Assembly: GCA_030615965.1 (NCBI GenBank)
Contig: JAUWYE010000003.1
Coordinates: 1 to 37,645, forward strand
Direction of reading: 5' to 3'
DNA length: 37,645 bases
Source: Dehalococcoidia bacterium
GTDB taxonomy: Bacteria; Chloroflexota; Dehalococcoidia; GIF9; AB-539-J10
Made by a program: the position numbers and the translations under genes. This document shows, piece after piece, positions 32,933 through 37,645 of the stretch. Within the stretch, counting starts at the first letter, position 1. Each line of letters begins with the position of its first letter. The notes beneath the pieces were generated by a model, which saw only the letters and a program-made list of their open reading frames with translations, did no database searches and was not told where the DNA came from.

Positions 32933-33049
32933 TAAGGAATTAGGGGAAAGGGGATAGAATACGTGATAAGCAGCTGTGCCATGAATATGGGTTGTGACTC
33001 TTGTGTTTAGCTGTCAAGACAACGTTTAAAATGTTTAATATCTAAACTG

Positions 33050-33090
33050 TTGACCTGTAGGGGGGGGGTGTTAGTATAATATTGTAACAC
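33050..33090 (+). promoter_or_regulatory. Promoter and operator-like palindrome of dctP 2, with a 9-G run in the spacer
   Basis: TTGACC at 33050-33055 and TATAAT at 33075-33080 are 19 bases apart, two more than ideal, and the spacer contains nine G in a row (33060-33068). GTGTTA (33068-33073) and TAACAC (33085-33090) form an inverted repeat around the -10 box. Slippage in the G run would change spacing and promoter strength. Confidence 0.55.
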
Positions 33091-33147
33091 TACAGTTCGG
33101 CAGCAAAGTCTCTACTTATAGATCAAGACTGGTTGAAATAATGCCGA

Positions 33148-33174
33148 AAGGAGGTAGGACAAATGAGAAAATAG
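33148..33174 (+). promoter_or_regulatory. Strong ribosome binding site with a 3-codon mini-ORF before dctP 2
   Basis: AAGGAGGT at 33148-33155 leads to ATG-AGA-AAA-TAG at 33163-33174. The real dctP start, with a second AGGAGGT, follows 50 bases later. The same layout precedes dctP 1. Confidence 0.35.
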
Positions 33175-33223
33175 CTGCTGGATTACGCTGCAACAAAGAG
33201 TATACAAAATCAGGAGGTATCAA

Positions 33224-34252
33224 GTGAAAAGTCTAAAACTGGTAGTGTTCATTCTTGTAGGAGTAATTTTCGTAGCCACCGCGTTCTTGGGTGCCTGTGC
33301 CGCACCAGCTCCAGAAAAGGTTATAGAACTAACCTACGGCCAGACCGAAGGCCCAGAACATACTTTCTCCCAGGCGGATTTACTCTGGATAGACAAAATA
33401 GAGAAGGATACCAACGGCTGGGTTCATATCACGCCGTATTGGGGTGCAACCTTAGTCAGCAGGGCAGAGAATACCGCTGAGCTCATTAAAGGGGTTGCTG
33501 ATCTTAGCTATCTTTCTCCAAGAACAGGGTACCCTCTTATGTTGGGAACTCTGGGGTTTCCTTTTGGGGTCCCTGATTGGGAGACCCAAGTGCGTATTTA
33601 CGAGGAAGTGTTTGAAAAATTCCCTGAGCTCGACGCCGAATGGGTTGATTTGAAGGTTATGGCAAAGTCCGTGGCATCGAACTATCAGCTTATCAGCACA
33701 GTGCCCGTCCGCACTCTAGATGATTTCAAGGGGCTGAGAATAAAAGCTACGGGGGCCTACATCGAGGTAGGTAAAGCGCTGGGAGCCGACGCGTTCTATG
33801 TATCTATGGGTGAGACCTATATGGCTTTAGAAAAAGGGACTATAGATGCTTGTTTTGCCCCCTACGACACCCTCAAGTCATTTAGGTTTTATGAAGTGGC
33901 ACCGTACGTCACTATCTTAAACCTGCAAAGCGCGGTTCGCCCGACGAGAGGAATGAACCTGTATACCTGGAACAGGCTGCCACCGGATATACAGCAGATT
34001 TTCGAAGACAGCATTGCGTTTTGGAGTTTAGAGGATAATAAGGCGAGGGAACGTGTTAATGGGGAGGGTGTTGAACTCGCCGAGCAGGCAGGTGTTGAGT
34101 TTATTGAGGTGTCAGCGGAGGATTTAGCCGAGCTTTATCAAATTATGGATACCGTAATGCGTGCCGAGGCAGCCAAGCTTGATGAGAAGGGGCTTCCCGG
34201 GACCGAGATTTATGAGGAGGTACGCCGCCTCGTAGAAGAATATACCAAGTGA
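33224..34252 (+). CDS. dctP: TRAP transporter solute-binding lipoprotein (DctP family), system 2
   Basis: A 342-residue protein with a GTG start behind AGGAGGT. Lipoprotein signal peptide with lipobox Phe-Leu-Gly-Ala-Cys25 and only a short linker (AAPAPEK), unlike the long Pro/Thr linker of system 1. The body follows the same pattern as system 1: TRTLDDFKGLRIKATG-type segment near 163-178 and TWNRLPPDIQQIFEDS near 247-262, so the two are paralogues. Residues around the presumed ligand site differ (for instance KGVADLSYLSPRTGYP against KGVADTGDFSGAYAATG), hinting at different ligands. It begins the second dctPQM operon. Confidence 0.93.
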   Translation: MKSLKLVVFILVGVIFVATAFLGACAAPAPEKVIELTYGQTEGPEHTFSQADLLWIDKIEKDTNGWVHITPYWGATLVSRAENTAELIKGVADLSYLSPRTGYPLMLGTLGFPFGVPDWETQVRIYEEVFEKFPELDAEWVDLKVMAKSVASNYQLISTVPVRTLDDFKGLRIKATGAYIEVGKALGADAFYVSMGETYMALEKGTIDACFAPYDTLKSFRFYEVAPYVTILNLQSAVRPTRGMNLYTWNRLPPDIQQIFEDSIAFWSLEDNKARERVNGEGVELAEQAGVEFIEVSAEDLAELYQIMDTVMRAEAAKLDEKGLPGTEIYEEVRRLVEEYTK

Positions 34253-34343
34253 GGTTTAACTGACACATAGAGAACATACACTCTTGCACATAAAGTCGTA
34301 ATAATTCCTTGCCCCGACGCAAGAGGGCAGTGGAACGTAAAGT

Positions 34344-34826
34344 ATGGACTATTTGGCTAACATTGTTCGTCGGATGGGCGGGTGGGGTATGGCTCTGGGG
34401 GCTGCCTTCCTGACAGGGATGATGGTTCTCATTGTGGCAAACATTATTTCCCGCCTTTCCGGGCATGTTATAGCCGGTAGCTACGAGCTTTCTGAGCTTA
34501 TGATAGTCGTCGCCGTTGCCTTTGCCCTGGGCTATGCGGCGCTGAAGAAAAGTCATGTTGTTGTAAAAATTGTGGTATCTCGATTTCCCCAGCGGGCTCA
34601 GTCAATTATTGAAGCTTTTATGTCCCTTATTTCCCTGGCTACCTGGGCACTGATAGCCTGGGCTGGTTTTCTTATCTTGTCTGAAAGGTGGCTTACAGAA
34701 GAAACTGACCTGCTCGATGTTCCTTACCTCCCATTTAGATTTGTCTTTTTGTTGGGTTTGCTCCTGTTCTGCTTGGTATACCTGATAGACCTATTTAGGG
34801 CGCTGAGCCAGGCGGTGAGGAAATGA
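34344..34826 (+). CDS. dctQ: TRAP transporter small membrane subunit (DctQ family), system 2
   Basis: A 160-residue protein with four hydrophobic helices. It carries the family segment AGSYELSELMIVVAVAFALGYAALKKSHVVVKIVVSRFP, nearly the same as in system 1. It overlaps dctM by 4 bases (ATGA), a sign of coupled translation. The 91-base gap after dctP lacks the strong hairpin found in system 1. Confidence 0.92.
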   Translation: MDYLANIVRRMGGWGMALGAAFLTGMMVLIVANIISRLSGHVIAGSYELSELMIVVAVAFALGYAALKKSHVVVKIVVSRFPQRAQSIIEAFMSLISLATWALIAWAGFLILSERWLTEETDLLDVPYLPFRFVFLLGLLLFCLVYLIDLFRALSQAVRK

Positions 34827-36142
34827 GCCCGGTTGAAGTGAGCCCGGTTGTTGTAGGTCTTATCGGTTTCGTTGCTCTTTTTTCCCTTTTAGCCTTTGGA
34901 TTGCCGATTGGCGTTGGCATGGCTATAGTAGGCTTTGGTGGGCTATGGTATTTGATATCGCAAGGTGCCGCCATCGCCAAATTTGGATTGATGCCATTTG
35001 ACACGGTATGTAATTGGGATTTGGGCGTCCTGCCCCTTTTTCTACTTATGGCTCACGTTATCTTTGCCTCCGGAATAAGTAAAGACCTGTATAACGTTGC
35101 CGCTAAATGGCTGGGGCATCAACGCGGGGGGGTAGCTATGGCTACTGTGGGGGGATGTGCCGGGTTTGCTGCTGTCAGCGCCTCCAGTCTAGCCACAGCA
35201 GTTACTATGGGTCTGGTGGCCCTCCCCGAAATGAAAAAGTATAAGTATGACCCGGCGCTGTCTACCGGCTGTGTCGCCGCTGGGGGAACTATAGGCCAAC
35301 TTATCCCCCCCAGCGCTGGCCTTATTACGTATGGGATAATCACTGAAACATCCATAGGCAGGCTTTTTGCTGGCGGCATAGTGCCAGGAATACTCGAGGC
35401 TATCTTCTATATGGTTACCATTTATATTCTTTGCCGGTGGAAGCCTAGCCTTGGTCCTCGAGGACCCAGCTTCAGTTTCAGAGAAAAGGTGGCGTCTTTT
35501 GCGAGCTGCGGCGAGATAATAGGGTTAATTATCCTTGTCCTCGGGGGTCTCATCGTTGGTTGGTTTACCCCTACTGAAGCCGGGGCAGTAGGCGCTTTCG
35601 GGGCTATCTTTTTCTCCCTGCTCAGAAGGCGACTCAATTGGGAAAAATTCAAGCATGCTCTGACTGAGACGATGAAGACCACGGGCATGCTTTATGGTAT
35701 CCTGATTGGCGCCTTTATTTTTAAATACTTCCTGGCGGTGACCACTATTCCGTTCGTGCTAGCCGATTTTGTCGGCGGGCTGCCCCTGCCCCCTCTAGTC
35801 ATTATGGTACTTGTTATGTTAGTGTATATATTCCTCGGTTGCGTTATGGATGCACTGACAATGATTCTGCTTACTATACCCGTTTTCTTTCCCCTGGTTC
35901 TAAGCTTGGGCTTTGACGCAATATGGTTTGGCATAATAATAGTGAGAATGGTGGAGATAGGGCTGATTACCCCACCTATAGGTATGAATGTATATGCCAT
36001 CTCCGGGATAGCTCCAGATGTGCCTGTAACTACTATATTCAAAGGCGTAATTCCGTTTCTTATAGCTGATATGTTTCACGTGGCCCTCTTGTTGTTTGTT
36101 CCCGCAGTTGTACTGTTTTTGCCCGGCATCATGATGCAGTAA
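34823..36142 (+). CDS. dctM: TRAP transporter large permease (DctM family), system 2
   Basis: A 439-residue permease with about a dozen membrane helices, co-linear with the system 1 protein. It shows ASSLATAVTMGLVALPEMKKYKYDPALSTG near 124-151, GGTIGQLIPPSAGLITYG, FTPTEAGAVGAFGAIFF, and LITPPIGMNVYAISGIAPDVP. The N-terminus carries seven extra residues (MSPVEVS). G+C is lower than in system 1, although the two proteins are very similar, so the two operons have had different recent histories. It probably imports an organic anion with Na+. The next frame, a corrinoid protein tail, begins right at its stop. Confidence 0.93.
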   Translation: MSPVEVSPVVVGLIGFVALFSLLAFGLPIGVGMAIVGFGGLWYLISQGAAIAKFGLMPFDTVCNWDLGVLPLFLLMAHVIFASGISKDLYNVAAKWLGHQRGGVAMATVGGCAGFAAVSASSLATAVTMGLVALPEMKKYKYDPALSTGCVAAGGTIGQLIPPSAGLITYGIITETSIGRLFAGGIVPGILEAIFYMVTIYILCRWKPSLGPRGPSFSFREKVASFASCGEIIGLIILVLGGLIVGWFTPTEAGAVGAFGAIFFSLLRRRLNWEKFKHALTETMKTTGMLYGILIGAFIFKYFLAVTTIPFVLADFVGGLPLPPLVIMVLVMLVYIFLGCVMDALTMILLTIPVFFPLVLSLGFDAIWFGIIIVRMVEIGLITPPIGMNVYAISGIAPDVPVTTIFKGVIPFLIADMFHVALLLFVPAVVLFLPGIMMQ

Positions 36143-36389
36143 GCTAGAGACGATTAACAATGTTCGGCCACAGGTAGTAGGCTTAAGTGGATTCTTGACC
36201 CTGGCCTACGATTCCATGAAGAGCACTATAGCCGCAATCAAAGATGCTGGTCTGCGAGACAAAGTGAAAATTATGATCGGCGACGGTCAGATTAGCAAGC
36301 AGGTAAAAGAGTATCCCGGCGCTGATGCCTATGGCCGAGACGCCATGGCCGGGGTATCACTAGCCAGGGCATGGATAGGGGGCAAATAA
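36138..36389 (+). pseudogene. C-terminal stump of a corrinoid (B12-binding) protein
   Basis: A frame of 83 codons overlapping the dctM stop, with no good start (TTG at 36195 at best). The sequence VRPQVVGLSGFLTLAYDSMKSTIAAIKDAG and ADAYGRDAMAGVSLARAWIGG matches the last third of MtbC/MttC-type corrinoid proteins. The missing front would hold the four-helix cap and the DxHxxG motif that binds cobalt. The usual IGGGQ loop is IGDGQ. The fusion point at the dctM end shows that a deletion joined the transporter to a methyltransferase module. Confidence 0.8.
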
Positions 36390-37645
36390 GTGGACAAGGA
36401 ATGGACCGGGTTATCGCTGGAAGCAAAGCTGGAGAAGATGTTTGAGTCCTGGCTTGCGCCACAGGGGATAGATTTTATCAGTGCTAGAGCAGAGAAGGCG
36501 TACCAGGAAAGGGCAACCAGGATAAAAGACGCTATTCAATTGAAAGTGCCGGACAGGGTTCCGGTCATCCCCAGCGTCGGGTTTTTTCCTGCCTATTATG
36601 CCGGGATAACAGTTGAAGAAGCCATGTACGACTACGACAAGCTTTGCCAGGCATGGGGGAAATATACCTTTGACTTTGCGCCAGATGCACATTCCGGCTG
36701 TGGCCGTGCTGGGCCTGGGAAGGTCTACGATATTATCGACTATAAGCTTTATGTATGGCCAGGGCATGGCATTGGTCCCGATATGCCATTCCAGTGCGTT
36801 GAAGCTGAGTATATGAAAGCTGATGAATATGACGCGCTGATTCAAGACCCGTCCGATTTCTGGATGAGGGTTTATTTACCTCGCATTATCGGTGTGCTGG
36901 AGCCTTTAAGTAAGCTCTTTCCATTTTCCAGGGTAATTGAAATAAGTAGTATAAGTAGTTTTGTCCTGGAGTACGGCATGCCAGACATCCGCGCCTCGTT
37001 TGAGACCCTTTTCAAAGCGGGAGAGGAAGCTATGAAATGGAGAGAGGCTTGCCGTGCCTGTGATAAAGCGGTAGTGGAAACCGGGTTTCCAATGTTTCGC
37101 AGTGGTGGCAGTTTAGCACCTTTTGATGTGCTCGGTGACACCCTCAGGGGAACCCGAGGCATAATGCTGGATATGTACCGGCAACCTGATAGGCCACTTG
37201 AAGCTATGGAAAGGCTGACGCCCCTGATGATTGAGAGGGGGGTATCAAGCGCGCGCTCTTCGGCTAGTCCTCTGGTGTTCATACCTTTACACAAAGGTGC
37301 CGATGGTTTTATGTCTGATGAGCAGTACAAGTCGTTCTACTGGCCCACCCTCAGAAAGGTTATCCTGGGTTTAATTGACGAAGGGCTCATACCGTTTGTT
37401 TTTGCCGAAGGCTCCTACAATGGGCGTCTGGAGATTATCAGGGATTTGCCCAAAGGCAGGGTCGTATGGAGGTTTGACGACACAGATATGGCCAGGGCCA
37501 AGGAAATCCTGGGTGATAACGCTTGCATCTACGGGAACGTGCCAGCGGCAATATTAAGCACAGGAACGACCGATGAGGTGAAGGCCTACTGTAAGAAACT
37601 CATAGACGTTGCTGGCAAAGGCGGTGGATTCATCTTATCCTCCGG
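36390..37645 (+). CDS. Uroporphyrinogen decarboxylase (URO-D) family methyltransferase, incomplete at window end
   Basis: An open frame of 418 codons from the GTG at 36390, directly after the corrinoid stump's stop, still open at the last base. Recognisable pieces: KDAIQLKVPDRVPVIPSVGFFPAYYAG near 50-76, PDRPLEAMERLTPLMI around 266-281, FIPLHKGADGFMS near 294-306, and VWRFDDTDMARAKEILGDNACIYGNVPAAIL then GGGFILSS at the end. This is the pattern of URO-D proteins that move methyl groups to or from corrinoid proteins, as in MtaA/CmuA-like systems and O-demethylation, not heme biosynthesis. The corrinoid partner next to it is broken, so an intact one must be elsewhere if it is active. Confidence 0.85.
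   Translation, partial: MDKEWTGLSLEAKLEKMFESWLAPQGIDFISARAEKAYQERATRIKDAIQLKVPDRVPVIPSVGFFPAYYAGITVEEAMYDYDKLCQAWGKYTFDFAPDAHSGCGRAGPGKVYDIIDYKLYVWPGHGIGPDMPFQCVEAEYMKADEYDALIQDPSDFWMRVYLPRIIGVLEPLSKLFPFSRVIEISSISSFVLEYGMPDIRASFETLFKAGEEAMKWREACRACDKAVVETGFPMFRSGGSLAPFDVLGDTLRGTRGIMLDMYRQPDRPLEAMERLTPLMIERGVSSARSSASPLVFIPLHKGADGFMSDEQYKSFYWPTLRKVILGLIDEGLIPFVFAEGSYNGRLEIIRDLPKGRVVWRFDDTDMARAKEILGDNACIYGNVPAAILSTGTTDEVKAYCKKLIDVAGKGGGFILSS

Overview
The window looks like a stretch of genome from an uncultured anaerobic bacterium. A Dehalococcoidia-like member of the Chloroflexota is my best guess. The reasons are proline/threonine-rich lipoprotein linkers, TRAP transporters, MmgE/PrpD, CaiB/BaiF and URO-D family genes packed together, and oxygen-sensitive radical enzymes. 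This placement is inference. I saw no rRNA, tRNA or CRISPR array.

Left part (about 1-12.5 kb), a low-GC restriction/defence island. It begins with poorly coding DNA, a small Cys-rich ORF and a RusA-like protein. Next come a broken N-terminus of a type IIG enzyme (1843-2013), a 1060-residue Eco57I-like DNA methylase, and a separate PD-(D/E)XK nuclease-like protein. After a gene-free palindrome-rich gap lies a leftward operon: an m4C/m6A-type methyltransferase with an N-terminal helix-turn-helix, a TdeIII-family restriction endonuclease, and a third protein combining a PD-(D/E)XK-like signature with a cysteine-rich C-terminal half. Divergent from it are an unrecognised gene and another PD-(D/E)XK protein, then a two-helix membrane protein.

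Right part (about 12.7-37.6 kb), a catabolic region built around glycyl radical chemistry. Two divergent paralogous glycyl radical enzymes (GREs) flank a shared promoter region. Following the second are a complete TRAP transporter (dctP-dctQ-dctM), an MmgE/PrpD protein, a truncated HMGL-type enzyme, and a leftward CapA-like metallophosphatase-fold protein. A MarR regulator follows, then a deleted acyl-CoA ligase, a GRE-activating radical SAM enzyme, a 2-hydroxyacyl-CoA dehydratase-type subunit, two class III CoA-transferases, a second dehydratase-type subunit, a second CapA-like protein, a second TRAP transporter, the tail of a corrinoid protein, and a URO-D family methyltransferase that runs off the window end.

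Working model (inference): an organic acid or sulfonate-like anion enters through the TRAP systems. One or both GREs, switched on by the single activase, transform it. The CoA-transferases activate the product, and the dehydratase-like pair removes a group or reduces it. No ATP-dependent dehydratase activator lies in the window, so that partner must be elsewhere. Several module junctions carry gene stumps (22.5, 24.9, 31.7 and 36.1 kb), so the cluster seems to have been assembled and trimmed by recombination. The two GREs also share nearly identical 99-bp patches that look like gene conversion. Substrate identity cannot be read from the sequence. Both GREs have Cys-x-Asp where many characterised GRE eliminases and decarboxylases have Cys-x-Glu, so a new specificity is possible.
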